Of a stretch of DNA of 64,000 nucleotides, positions 50,026-58,497 are shown one piece after another (position 1 is the stretch's first letter; each line of letters opens with the position of its first letter). The position numbers and the translations under genes were made by a program. The notes below the pieces were generated by a model. The model did not search any database. It saw only the letters and a list, made by a program, of their open reading frames with translations, and was not told the DNA's origin. Source of the DNA: Oceanicola sp. 22II-s10i (GTDB taxonomy: Bacteria; Pseudomonadota; Alphaproteobacteria; Rhodobacterales; Rhodobacteraceae); NCBI RefSeq assembly GCF_002210105.1, contig NZ_AQQU01000010.1:1-64000 (forward strand). Direction: 5' to 3'.

Positions 50026-50060
50026 GGGCCGGGAGGCGCCCTGTCGGCGCGCCCCGGCCC
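50026..50060 (-). terminator. Hairpin after the BadI-like gene
   Basis: An 8-bp outer stem GGGCCGGG / CCCGGCCC with an inner 5-bp GCGCC / GGCGC stem, 16 bp beyond the stop of the minus-strand gene. It likely ends the long minus-strand operon, although no T-tract is visible. Confidence 0.5.
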
Positions 50061-50075
50061 GGCCTGTCGGCCGGC

Positions 50076-50864
50076 CTATCCGGCGTCGCGCGCCTTGCGG
50101 AAGTCCGGCTTGCGTTTTTCCTTGAAGGCTTTGGCGCCTTCCTGGGACTCAGCGGTCTGGTAGAAGAGCGCAAGGGTCTCCATCCCTGAATTGCTGATGC
50201 CGCGGATGTTGTCGCTGTCGGAATTGAACGAGCGCTTGGCAATGGCGATCGCCGTGGGGCTGCGTTCCATCAGCTCGGCACACCAACTCTCGACGGTCGC
50301 GTCGAGCTCGTCATGGGGGACAACGATGTTGGCCAGCCCCATGCGTTCGGCCTCCTGCGCGCTGTATCGGCGGCAGAAGTACCACAGCTCGCGCGCTTTC
50401 TTCTCGCCGATCACCCGCGCGAGGTAGGCCGTGCCCCAGCCAGGATCGACAGACCCGACCTTGGGGCCGACCTGACCGAAGATGGCCTTCTCGGAGGCGA
50501 TCGTGATGTCGCAGAGGGTGGCCAGCACGTTGCCGCCGCCGATCGCATAGCCCTGAACCCGCGCGATCACGGGGACGCGTGCATCCCGGATGGCGGTATG
50601 AAGCTCCTCGATCGGAAGCCCGACCACGCCGCGACCGTCGTAGGAACCTTCGTGCGCCGTCTGGTCGCCCCCGGTGCAGAACGCGCGTTCGCCTGCGCCG
50701 GCCAACACGATCACCCCAATCGCGGGATCGTTGTCGGCATCTCTGAAGGCAAGGATCATCTCTTCGACTGTTTCACCGCGGAAAGCGTTCATGACGCTTT
50801 CCCTGTCGATCGTAATTCTCGCGACGCCGTTCGCCTTGGTATAGGCGATATCCTGGAAATCCAT
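50076..50864 (-). CDS. badI: BadI/MenB-like crotonase (2-ketocyclohexanecarboxyl-CoA hydrolase-like)
   Basis: A 262-residue crotonase. IGGGNVLATLCD, FGQVGPKVGSVDPGWGTAYLAR (its Asp is the MenB/BadI active-site Asp) and the tail AFKEKRKPDFRK closely resemble BadI, which opens the ring of 2-ketocyclohexanecarboxyl-CoA to pimelyl-CoA, and its relative MenB. MenB is less likely: no menaquinone genes are near and the neighbours are an acid transporter and CoA ligase. ATG 50864 follows AAAGGAG. It is the last gene of the minus-strand train, after two intercistronic hairpins. Confidence 0.8.
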   Translation of the reverse strand: MDFQDIAYTKANGVARITIDRESVMNAFRGETVEEMILAFRDADNDPAIGVIVLAGAGERAFCTGGDQTAHEGSYDGRGVVGLPIEELHTAIRDARVPVIARVQGYAIGGGNVLATLCDITIASEKAIFGQVGPKVGSVDPGWGTAYLARVIGEKKARELWYFCRRYSAQEAERMGLANIVVPHDELDATVESWCAELMERSPTAIAIAKRSFNSDSDNIRGISNSGMETLALFYQTAESQEGAKAFKEKRKPDFRKARDAG

Positions 50865-50896
50865 TCTCGTTCTCCTTTGCAGTGGATCGGGATGCG

Positions 50897-50941
50897 GACG
50901 CCCCGGCTCGGGCCGGGGCGTCACCGGTCCGTTTCCGGACC
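50897..50941 (-). other. Double stem-loop after the ABC binding-protein gene
   Basis: A GGTCCG-TTTC-CGGACC hairpin (50926-50941) lies directly after the binding-protein stop. A perfect 11-bp stem GACGCCCCGGC / GCCGGGGCGTC with a 4-base loop follows (50897-50922). There is no T-run. It probably stabilises the binding-protein message and reduces expression of the next gene. Confidence 0.65.
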
Positions 50942-50949
50942 CGTTGGCG

Positions 50950-52179
50950 TCAGTCCTCGTATTTCGACGCCGCGTCGCGGGCGATGGACCAGACGATGTC
51001 GTCGTAGGCCGAGAACCAGTCCGTCTCCTGCACCCACGTCTCGCCGTCCCAGGATTCGATCCGCGTCTTGCCGCCGCCGCCGTGATCTTCGGGCGTGACG
51101 GTCACCGCGGCCGTGAGCCCGGCATTGTCGAAATCGCGGATGCTCTCGTACCCCGCTTTGATCGCCTCGGCGGTCAGGGGACCATCGGTCTGCTCGGCGG
51201 CGATGCGGATGGCCTCGAAGGCGATCGAGTAAAGTGCGAGACCGACCATGTAGTAGCTGTTCTCGGTTCCCGCGACGTCGCCGGCACCCTTGCCGGCACC
51301 ATAGACCTTGTCCACGATCTCCTGCCGCAGGGGGTTTTCGAGATCGCTGTCGACCACCGAGCTGCGCTTCAGCCCTTTGCCGAGCCCGCCCATGTTCTCG
51401 ATGTCGGTCTTGCTGACCCAATTGACGCCGATGTATTTCTCCATCGGGATGCCGTTGCGCCGCATTTCACGGGCCGCGACGACGTGCATGTTCGAGATAC
51501 CCCAGAACAGCACCCAGTCGGGGCCATAGCGACGGACCTGCGACCAGACCGAGGACTGGTCGACGCCGGGCAGCGGGAACGGGAAGAAGCGGATGTCGGC
51601 GTTCTCGCGCTTGGTGATCTCCTCGAGCACCGGCTGCGGTTCATAGCCGAACGGATGGTCCATGAACACGAAAGCAACCTTCGTATCCTCCAGCGACCCG
51701 CCGCTCTGCTGCTTGATGTAGTCCATCGCGTTCGCGGCCTGCCCCCAGTAGGTGGGCCCCACGGGGAAGATCCAGTCGAACACGTCGCCCACGATCGCAT
51801 CGCCGCGACCGACGAGCGGCTGCATCATCACGTTGCCGTCGCGCATCGCACGCGGCAGGACCGCCTGCGAGACGGGCGTCGACATGGTGTCGAAGATCAG
51901 CACGCCCTCGCGCTTGTAGGATTCGTAGCATTCGATCCCGCGCTGCGGCTCGTTCGCCGTGTCCTGCACAAGGAATTCGACCTTGTGCCCTTCGATCCCG
52001 CCCTTGTCGTTGACGAGGGTGGCGAGGTCCTCTGCCGCCTGAACGAACGAGGGCGTGGCGAAGCTGTAGGATCGCGACAGGTCGTAACAGAGACCGAACT
52101 TCACGGTCTCCTGTGATTGGGCAATAGTTCCCAGGCTGCACGCCGCGACGGCGCACAGGGACAACAATTTGATTTTCAT
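50950..52179 (-). CDS. ABC transporter substrate-binding protein (branched-chain amino acid/aromatic acid type)
   Basis: A 409-residue periplasmic protein of the LivK-like family 5 binding proteins. A signal peptide covers about residues 1-20 and ends near IAQSQ. FGLCYDLSRSYSFATPSF and NDKGGIEGHKVEFLVQD are typical N-terminal ligand-lobe segments; variants with this N-terminus usually accompany transporters for aromatic or fatty acids rather than amino acids. ATG 52179 follows GGAGGAAAAAC. It is downstream of livF in the same operon. Confidence 0.9.
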   Translation of the reverse strand: MKIKLLSLCAVAACSLGTIAQSQETVKFGLCYDLSRSYSFATPSFVQAAEDLATLVNDKGGIEGHKVEFLVQDTANEPQRGIECYESYKREGVLIFDTMSTPVSQAVLPRAMRDGNVMMQPLVGRGDAIVGDVFDWIFPVGPTYWGQAANAMDYIKQQSGGSLEDTKVAFVFMDHPFGYEPQPVLEEITKRENADIRFFPFPLPGVDQSSVWSQVRRYGPDWVLFWGISNMHVVAAREMRRNGIPMEKYIGVNWVSKTDIENMGGLGKGLKRSSVVDSDLENPLRQEIVDKVYGAGKGAGDVAGTENSYYMVGLALYSIAFEAIRIAAEQTDGPLTAEAIKAGYESIRDFDNAGLTAAVTVTPEDHGGGGKTRIESWDGETWVQETDWFSAYDDIVWSIARDAASKYED

Positions 52180-52231
52180 GTTTTTCCTCCGTTGATTGGC
52201 TGCCCGGTTGGCCCAGGTCATAGTTGATTGT

Positions 52232-53038
52232 TCAGGTCAGCCAGCGCTTGCGCCGGCGGTAATGCTTGATGTCGCGGAAGTTGACGCCATGACCGCCCAG
52301 GTAGAATTCCTGGATGTCAGGGTTGTTCTTCATCGCGGTTGCGGTGTCGTGCATGACCACCCGACCGGATTCGATCAGGTAGCCGTGGCTGACGAGGTCC
52401 AGCGCGGCGAATGCGTTCTGTTCGACGAGCAGGACCGAAATACCCTCTTCCCTGTTGATGCGCCGGATGATCGAGAAGATCTCGGTCGTCAGCATGGGCG
52501 AGAGCCCGAGGCTCGGCTCGTCCAGCATGAGCATCCGGGGCCTTGTCATCAGCGCCCGCGCGATGGCCAGCATCTGCTGTTCGCCGCCGGACAGGTAACC
52601 GGAGGTGGCGTTGCGGCGTTCGGCAAGGCGCGGAAAGAACGTATAGGCCCGGTCGAGGGCGCTACGCATCTCGGCGCGGCTCATCTCGACGGGGCAGGCG
52701 GCCTCGAGGTTCTCGTTTGTCGTCAACTGCTCGAAGACGTGGCGACCCTCGAGCACCTGAACGATGCCCAGCTTGACCCTGTCCTGCGGACTGAGGGTGT
52801 TGACCAGTTGCCCGGCGTAACGGATCTCGCCCCGCGTGACCTTGCCGCGCGCCGCCTGCAGCAGCCCGCTGATGCTGCGCAGCGTGGTGCTCTTGCCTGC
52901 ACCATTGGCCCCCAGAAGCGCGATCAGCTGACCCTCCGGCACGTCGAGCGAGACGCCGCTGACCGCGAGCGAGACGTTGTCATAGACCACCTCGACGTTG
53001 CGGAGGCTCAGCAGGGGTTCGGCGGACGCCGTCGTCAT
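52232..53038 (-). CDS. livF: ABC transporter ATP-binding protein (LivF family)
   Basis: A 268-residue ATPase. Walker A GANGAGKST (about residues 43-51), Q-loop region VQVLEGRHVFEQLT, signature LSGGEQQMLAIARAL, Walker B LMLDEPSLGLSP and the switch His region (LLVEQNA) are intact. It has an extended basic C-terminal tail (HYRRRKRWLT) beyond the usual ~235 residues. It pairs with the LivG-type ATPase at 56901 to energise the LivHM channel. It starts nine bases after livM. Confidence 0.92.
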   Translation of the reverse strand: MTTASAEPLLSLRNVEVVYDNVSLAVSGVSLDVPEGQLIALLGANGAGKSTTLRSISGLLQAARGKVTRGEIRYAGQLVNTLSPQDRVKLGIVQVLEGRHVFEQLTTNENLEAACPVEMSRAEMRSALDRAYTFFPRLAERRNATSGYLSGGEQQMLAIARALMTRPRMLMLDEPSLGLSPMLTTEIFSIIRRINREEGISVLLVEQNAFAALDLVSHGYLIESGRVVMHDTATAMKNNPDIQEFYLGGHGVNFRDIKHYRRRKRWLT

Positions 53039-53046
53039 GGTGGGCC

Positions 53047-54120
53047 TCACTTCTTCAGGTAGCCGAAGGGCCATGCGATCAGGTAGCTGCGCATGTTGTG
53101 GTAGAGCCGCCCAAGACCCAGCGGTTCCCACAGAAGGCAGCCCATGATGAGCGCCCCGTAGGCCGCATTGGGAAGGTGGGCGAGTGTCTCGACCCCGATC
53201 CTCAGGTCGAACAGCTCGGTTGCCCCGTGGAACAGCGCGGCGACGAGGCCCGGCATGATCAGGATCAGCGCCGTGCCGAGATAGGTGCCGATGATGCTGC
53301 CCAGTCCCCCGACGATCACCATGGCCAGCACCTGGATCGACACCTGGGTCGAGAACTGGTCAGGCGTCACGATATGGTAATAGGTGGCGATCAGCACCGC
53401 GCCGGACACGCCCGCGATGAAGGAGGACGCTGCGAAGGCGACCAGCTTGAACACGAAGCTGCGGACGCCGATGATCTCGGCCGCGTAGTCCTTTTCGCGC
53501 ACCGCCATCAGCGCCCGTCCGAGGGCCGACCGGCGCAGGTTCATCATGAAGATCGTGACCAGCACGCACCACGCCAGCGCGACGTAGTAGAGCCCGGCCG
53601 TCCCGTTGATCTCGAACCCCAGCAGGGACATGTCCGGCGCGCGCAGAGAGGCGAGGGCGCCGCCGCTGACAACCGACAGGTGCACGATGCTCCAATCGAT
53701 GACGAACTGCATGGCAAGGGTCGTCAGGGCCAGGTACAGCCCCTTGACCCTCAGCGCGGCGATCGAAAAGACGCTGCCGATGACCATCGAGGCGAAACCG
53801 GCGAGGACGATGGCGATTTCCCATGGCACGCCGGAGCGCGCGGCATGGGTCCCGGCATAGGCCCCGACCCCCATGACGGCGGCGTAGCCGAGGTGCAGCT
53901 GACCGGCCCACCCCACCACGAGGTTGAGCCCGAGCGCGGCGCTGGTCCAGATCAGCCAGGGCTGAACGAGGCTGGTCAGGGTCAGTTCGCCGATGATCCA
54001 GGGCGCGAGGATCGCCGCCGCCAGCAAAGCGAGGGCGGCGTTGCGCTCGAACGGGATGCGATAGAGAGAGCGGTCGCCGGTATAGCTGAAGTGGCGGACG
54101 CCAGAGAGTCGGTAGAACAT
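53047..54120 (-). CDS. livM: ABC transporter permease (LivM family)
   Basis: A 357-residue inner-membrane permease with about nine predicted helices. GLNLVVGWAGQLHLGYAAVMGVGAY and MAVREKDYAAEIIGV (the coupling-helix region) are LivM signatures, as is VIVGGLGSIIGTYLGTA. ATG 54120 starts two bases after the livH stop, with GAAAGGATC upstream. Confidence 0.92.
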   Translation of the reverse strand: MFYRLSGVRHFSYTGDRSLYRIPFERNAALALLAAAILAPWIIGELTLTSLVQPWLIWTSAALGLNLVVGWAGQLHLGYAAVMGVGAYAGTHAARSGVPWEIAIVLAGFASMVIGSVFSIAALRVKGLYLALTTLAMQFVIDWSIVHLSVVSGGALASLRAPDMSLLGFEINGTAGLYYVALAWCVLVTIFMMNLRRSALGRALMAVREKDYAAEIIGVRSFVFKLVAFAASSFIAGVSGAVLIATYYHIVTPDQFSTQVSIQVLAMVIVGGLGSIIGTYLGTALILIMPGLVAALFHGATELFDLRIGVETLAHLPNAAYGALIMGCLLWEPLGLGRLYHNMRSYLIAWPFGYLKK

Positions 54121-54122
54121 CG

Positions 54123-55010
54123 TCAGATCCTTTCCACCGAGCGATCGCCGAACAGCCCGTGCGGCCGGATCAGCACCGTCAGGATGAGGGTCACCGCCAC
54201 GACGAGTTCGCGGCTGCCACCCCCGACCAGCGGATCGAGGTAGCCCGAGACCACGCTTTCCAGAACACCCAGAAGGATGCCCGCCACGATCGCCCCCGGC
54301 AGGCTGTCGAGCCCGCCCAGAACCGCAACCGTCAGGCTCTTGAGGAGCAGGAGCGACAGGCTCTGATCGACGCCCTGCACCGCCCCCCAGAACACGCCGG
54401 CGATGGTGCTGATGACGGCGGCCAGCGCCCACGAGAGGGCGACGCCCTGCTCGACACCGATACCGACCGACCACGATGCCACGTAGTCGTTGGAAATCGC
54501 CCGCAGGCGGATGCCGCGCCGGGTGCGGAAGAACAGCACCAGTGCGGCAAAGACCATCAGCGCGACGGCGGCCCCGGTCAGATGCACCCGGCTCATCAGG
54601 ATCTGGCCGACGAACAGGGGATCGTCGCTGATGCCGAGGTCCATGCGGCGCGCGGAACCGCCAAAGGCCGCAAGGGTGATGCCGCGCAGGAAGATATCGA
54701 GGCCGAGGGTCATCATCAGGATCATGATGATCGGCTGGCCGGCGAGGCGGCGCAGCGCGTGCCGCTCGATCCCGATCCCGAGACCGAACATGAAGACCAT
54801 CGCGGCCGGAATGGCCAGCCACATCGGCAGGCCGAGCCAGTCGGAGAAGGCCAGCACCGCATAGGCGCCCACCATGACCAGCGCGCCCTGCGCGAGGTTC
54901 GGCACTGCCGAGGACTTGAAGATCAGCACGATGCTGATCGCCACCATGGCATAGAGCAGGCCCGTGACGGCACCGTTCGCGGCAAGTTCCAGGAACAGGA
55001 TCCAGTCCAT
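54123..55010 (-). CDS. livH: ABC transporter permease (LivH family)
   Basis: A 295-residue inner-membrane permease with about eight predicted helices. NGAVTGLLYAMVAISIVLIFK at the N-terminus, AISNDYVASWSVGI in the coupling region, and AVLGGLDSLPGAIVAGILLG near the C-terminus are characteristic. It starts two bases after the ligase stop, so transporter and ligase are produced together. Confidence 0.92.
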   Translation of the reverse strand: MDWILFLELAANGAVTGLLYAMVAISIVLIFKSSAVPNLAQGALVMVGAYAVLAFSDWLGLPMWLAIPAAMVFMFGLGIGIERHALRRLAGQPIIMILMMTLGLDIFLRGITLAAFGGSARRMDLGISDDPLFVGQILMSRVHLTGAAVALMVFAALVLFFRTRRGIRLRAISNDYVASWSVGIGVEQGVALSWALAAVISTIAGVFWGAVQGVDQSLSLLLLKSLTVAVLGGLDSLPGAIVAGILLGVLESVVSGYLDPLVGGGSRELVVAVTLILTVLIRPHGLFGDRSVERI

Positions 55011-55012
55011 CG

Positions 55013-56914
55013 TCAGATCTCCCTCAGTTCGAGGCGGCGTTCGATGCTGCCTGTTGCGCCGGTTTCGTAGGTCACGCGCGCCTGCGTCAGGACCTCGGGC
55101 TGTGCGTCGTGAAGCGCCTCGATCACCGGCTCGTACATCTCCTGCACGGCGGTCCGGCGCAGTTTCCGGGTGCGGGTGATCTCGCCGTCGTCGGGGTCGA
55201 ACTGCTTGTAGAGGCAGGCGAACCGGCGGATTTTCAGGCCGTCCGGTTGCGAGGCGTTCAGGTCGCGCACCGCCCGTTCGATCAGGTCGTAAACCTTCGG
55301 CTTCTGCGCCAGATCGGCATAGGAGGTGTAGGAAACTCCGTTGATCTGGGCCCAGTGTCCGACCGCGCCGAAATCTATGCAGACCAGCGCGACCAGTTCA
55401 TCCCGGCCCGCGCCGAAGACGGCGGCATCCTTGATGTAGGGGCTGAACTTCAGCCGGTTCTCGATGGCGGTCGGCACGTAGCGCTGGCCGCCAGCGGTCG
55501 AGACCATTTCCGAGAAACGGCCCTCGATCACCAGTTCGCCGTCCTCGATCCGCCCGGCGTCCCCGGTGTGCAGCCAGCCGTCGCGCAGCGCCTCGGCCGT
55601 GGCGTCGGGGCGGTTGAGATACCCGGCGAAAACGCCGGGTGAACGAACCAGCACTTCGCCGCTGTCGCTGATCCGCAGCTCGACGCCATTGATCGGGCGG
55701 CCGACGGTATGGATCTTGGTGGCGCCTGCGGCCTGCACCGTGGCGAAGGCCGACAGTTCCGACTGGCCATAGAGCTGCCGCAGCCGCAGACCCATGGCGC
55801 GGTAGAACAGGAACGTCTCCTCGCCGATCGCCTCGCCGCCGGTCCATGCGTGGGTGACACGCGACAGGCCGTACTTGTCCTTGATCGGGCCAAAGACCAG
55901 CCTGTCCCCGAGCCACCGGATCATCCCGCCGCCGAGGCCGCCGGACTGGCCACGGTTCAGGCGGCGCTCGCGTTCGACCGAACGGTCGACGAAGAACCGG
56001 TAGACCCGCTTCTTGAGCGGCGTGGCATCCTCCATCGCGACCTGGATAGCGGTCAGCAGGTTCTCCCAGCTTCGCGGGGTCGCGAGGTAGAACGACGGCG
56101 CGACCTCTCGCACGTCGTGCATGACGGTTTCCTGGCTTTCCGGGACATTGACCGTGCAGCGGCCCAGAAACGCGTTGACGATGGACAGCTGAATATCCCC
56201 GATCCACCCCATGGGCAGGTAAGCGACCAGTTCGCATCCCGGCTCCAGCACGTCGGCTTCGATGCAGGCCCGGCCCACCGACAACACGTTGCGGTGGCTG
56301 AGCAGGATGCTCTTGGGCTTTCCGGTGGTGCCCGAGGAATGCACCAGAACCGCCGGATCGTCCTCGCCGAGTGCCGCCAGCCATTGCTCAGGCAGGTCCG
56401 GCTGCTCCGCCAGCGCCGCGGCGCCGTCCCGCAGGAGCTTGTCCCACGATTGCATCCGGTCTTCGGCATAATCCTTCAGACCCCGGTCGTCGTCATAGAC
56501 GATCACCCCGGTCTGCAGCCCGCGACGACGCAGTTCGATGGCCTTGTCGGCCTGTTCCTGATCGCTGACGATCACCGCGCAGAGATCGTGATCCCCGACG
56601 ATATGGGCCAGTTCCTCGGACCCGGCGTCGGGAAAGGCGGGCATGGCGTAGCCGCGCATGTATCCGGTCGCCAGAAGCGCGGCATAAAGACGAACATTGT
56701 TGTCGCCAAGGATCAGCACTGCCCGGCCGGGTCGCATGCCCAAACCGTGAAGGCCCGCAGCGCAGGTCTCGACCATTCGTTCGAGTTCGGCCCAGGTCAG
56801 GTTGCGCCAGATGCCGCGGACCTTTTCCCGAAACGCGATGTCGCCTGGCACGGTCCGGGCATTGTCCCGCACCAGATGCATCAGCGTGTGGGGTGCGGAG
56901 TCAGACAGGTTCAC
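55013..56914 (-). CDS. AMP-binding acyl-CoA synthetase embedded in the ABC transporter operon
   Basis: A 633-residue long-chain/aromatic acyl-CoA ligase of the FadD15-like type. VHSSGTTGKPKSILLSHRN is the phosphate-binding loop (near residue 195), YGQSELSAF the A4/A5 region, and WLHTGDAGRI and EGRFSEMVSTAGGQRYVPT the hinge motifs. GTG 56914 is preferred: it overlaps livG by only 14 bases and gives the usual family N-terminus (TLMHLVRDNA); an ATG at 56959 would overlap further. Its place between livG and livH suggests the imported acid is activated on entry. Confidence 0.9.
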   Translation of the reverse strand: MNLSDSAPHTLMHLVRDNARTVPGDIAFREKVRGIWRNLTWAELERMVETCAAGLHGLGMRPGRAVLILGDNNVRLYAALLATGYMRGYAMPAFPDAGSEELAHIVGDHDLCAVIVSDQEQADKAIELRRRGLQTGVIVYDDDRGLKDYAEDRMQSWDKLLRDGAAALAEQPDLPEQWLAALGEDDPAVLVHSSGTTGKPKSILLSHRNVLSVGRACIEADVLEPGCELVAYLPMGWIGDIQLSIVNAFLGRCTVNVPESQETVMHDVREVAPSFYLATPRSWENLLTAIQVAMEDATPLKKRVYRFFVDRSVERERRLNRGQSGGLGGGMIRWLGDRLVFGPIKDKYGLSRVTHAWTGGEAIGEETFLFYRAMGLRLRQLYGQSELSAFATVQAAGATKIHTVGRPINGVELRISDSGEVLVRSPGVFAGYLNRPDATAEALRDGWLHTGDAGRIEDGELVIEGRFSEMVSTAGGQRYVPTAIENRLKFSPYIKDAAVFGAGRDELVALVCIDFGAVGHWAQINGVSYTSYADLAQKPKVYDLIERAVRDLNASQPDGLKIRRFACLYKQFDPDDGEITRTRKLRRTAVQEMYEPVIEALHDAQPEVLTQARVTYETGATGSIERRLELREI

Positions 56915-57692
56915 GACTGCCCCCGATATAGGCTTCGACCACACGGGGATCGGAGACAACTTCGGACGGGGTGCCGGTCGCGATCATCTCGCCATAGTTC
57001 AGGGCGAGGACCCGGTCACAGATCCCGGTGATGACGTCCATCTGGTGCTCGATCAGCAGGACGGTGACATCCCGTTCGTCGCGGGCATCCAGAATGAACC
57101 GCGCCATGTATTCGGTCTCTTCCTGGTTCATGCCGGCCATCGGCTCGTCGAGGATCAGCAGCGAAGGTTCGGACGCCAGCGCGCGGGCCAGTTCGATCCG
57201 TTTCTTGACGCCGATCGGAATGTCGTCGACCAGTTCGTCACGCACGCTTTCCAGCTGCATGAACTCGATAATCTCTTCGACCTTTTCGCGATTGGCCGCC
57301 TCTTCAGCCTGCGCCGCCCACCAATAGAGTGCCGTGCGCCAGACTGAGGGGCGCATGTGGATGTGGCGGCCGAGGAGGATATTGTCGAGAACCGTCAGCC
57401 CGTTGAAAAGCGCCAGGTTCTGGAATGTTCGCGCCACGCCGAGCGACGCGATGCGATAGGGGGCAAGGCCGGTCGTGACCTTTTCGTTCAGGCGGATTTC
57501 TCCACTGGACGGTGGGAAGAATCCGGTGATGGCGTTGACGAGGGTGGTTTTCCCGCTGCCGTTCGGGCCTACCAGCCCGAATATTTCTCCCTTCGCGATT
57601 GCGACGTCGATGCCGGTTACCGCAACAACGCCGTGAAAGCGTCGTTCGATACCCGTGCATCTCAGGGCGATTTCTTCTCCGTCCGCTTCCAT
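56901..57692 (-). CDS. livG: ABC transporter ATP-binding protein (LivG family)
   Basis: A 263-residue ATPase. Walker A GPNGSGKTT is at residues 42-50, VARTFQNLALFNGLTVLDNI follows, and the signature is IGVKKRIELARAL in place of a canonical LSGGQ, as is common in LivG. Walker B is LLILDEPMAGM. The C-terminal YGEMIATGTPSEVVSDPRVVEAYIG is a typical LivG ending. Its ATG lies 31 bases inside the end of the tetR gene, so expression is tied to that regulator. Confidence 0.93.
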   Translation of the reverse strand: MEADGEEIALRCTGIERRFHGVVAVTGIDVAIAKGEIFGLVGPNGSGKTTLVNAITGFFPPSSGEIRLNEKVTTGLAPYRIASLGVARTFQNLALFNGLTVLDNILLGRHIHMRPSVWRTALYWWAAQAEEAANREKVEEIIEFMQLESVRDELVDDIPIGVKKRIELARALASEPSLLILDEPMAGMNQEETEYMARFILDARDERDVTVLLIEHQMDVITGICDRVLALNYGEMIATGTPSEVVSDPRVVEAYIGGSREPV

Positions 57693-58345
57693 TTCTCTCC
57701 ATCCCTGGTCGGCGCCTCGCCATCCGGAGCCACCGCAAGTCCGTCAAAGATCATCGCCAGCAACTGATTGCAGAACGCGTCGAAGGACCCGCGGCGCGGG
57801 TCGTACCACTCGCCGGTCCAGTTGATTGCCCCCACGACGAACAGCTCCATCACCGTGACATCGAGGTGAGGGTTAAGCTCGCCGGCCTCCTGGGCACTGC
57901 GGAACAATGAGCGCCAGTACTCCGCGTATTCGCGGCGTACTTTCCGCTGGCGCCGTTTCACCTCGGGCGGCAATTGCGCCCAGAGCCGTATGTTGGCAGA
58001 GGTGAAGTCGCCCTGGTGCAGGGCGGTCAATAGGTGTTCGTGAATGGCCGTCGCGATGCGCTCGCGCCCTGTCGCCGTCTCGGGCAGCGCCGCGACACGG
58101 TCGCGGACGTTCGCGGCGACATTCTCCACGCCGATGCGCAGCACCTCGTCGAGGATTTCTTCTTTCGACGCGAAGTGATTGTAGATGCTTCCGACCGTGA
58201 TCCCGGTCTCGCGGGCGACTTCGCGCAACGTCGTCGTGTGCAACCCGTTGTAGCGGAACAGCCGTGCCGAGGCGAGAAGGATACGGTCGCGTGTGCCGAC
58301 GTCCTTGAATGCAACCTCGCCGTTCGCGATGGAATGTCTGGCCAT
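57662..58345 (-). CDS. TetR-family transcriptional regulator
   Basis: A 227-residue regulator with an N-terminal helix-turn-helix (LREVARETGITVGSIYNHFASKEEIL region, residues about 38-65) and a ligand-binding domain resembling TetR_C groups of fatty-acyl/aromatic pathways. ATG 58345 is chosen because GAGAGAG precedes it and upstream residues do not match the family; the frame is open for about 50 further codons. It lies inside the operon between the carboxylase and livG genes, with inverted repeats immediately upstream that may be its operators. Confidence 0.88.
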   Translation of the reverse strand: MARHSIANGEVAFKDVGTRDRILLASARLFRYNGLHTTTLREVARETGITVGSIYNHFASKEEILDEVLRIGVENVAANVRDRVAALPETATGRERIATAIHEHLLTALHQGDFTSANIRLWAQLPPEVKRRQRKVRREYAEYWRSLFRSAQEAGELNPHLDVTVMELFVVGAINWTGEWYDPRRGSFDAFCNQLLAMIFDGLAVAPDGEAPTRDGEKWKRTEKKSP

Positions 58346-58363
58346 CTGGCTCTCTCCTATGCG

Positions 58364-58436
58364 GTCCAAGAAATGGGAACTTTCTTTGGACTGCATGCCG
58401 AGCCGACGTGAAGAGGTCCAGCGGGCCATGCAGTCC
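58364..58436. promoter_or_regulatory. Cluster of inverted repeats upstream of tetR (candidate operators)
   Basis: Arm 1 GTCCAAGAAA (58364-58373) pairs with TTTCTTTGGAC (58381-58391) with one unpaired base. The right arm runs into GGACTGCATG (58388-58397), which pairs perfectly with CATGCAGTCC (58427-58436). The block is 19-91 bp before the tetR start and 62 bp or more beyond the biotin-carboxylase stop. It could be operators and a promoter for tetR-liv, or an RNA structure between the two halves of the operon. Confidence 0.5.
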
Positions 58437-58497
58437 GTCTGCGTAGCCTCGAGACATACTCGTCGCTCACGGTGCAATGCAACATGCGCGACATCCC

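Larger units (their letters stand above)
49461..50075. other. Gene-poor region with transposase relic
   Basis: A 615-bp gap between the TRAP operon and the convergent BadI-like gene. It contains a frameshifted IS3-type fragment (49589-49700) and a hairpin at its right end. Between about 49700 and 50020 I see no gene, RNA or repeat I can support. Confidence 0.5.

Noticed and set aside
50076-50864. MenB (menaquinone synthesis)
   Set aside because: The active-site motif is shared with MenB, but the C-terminal pattern and the transporter/ligase context fit BadI better.
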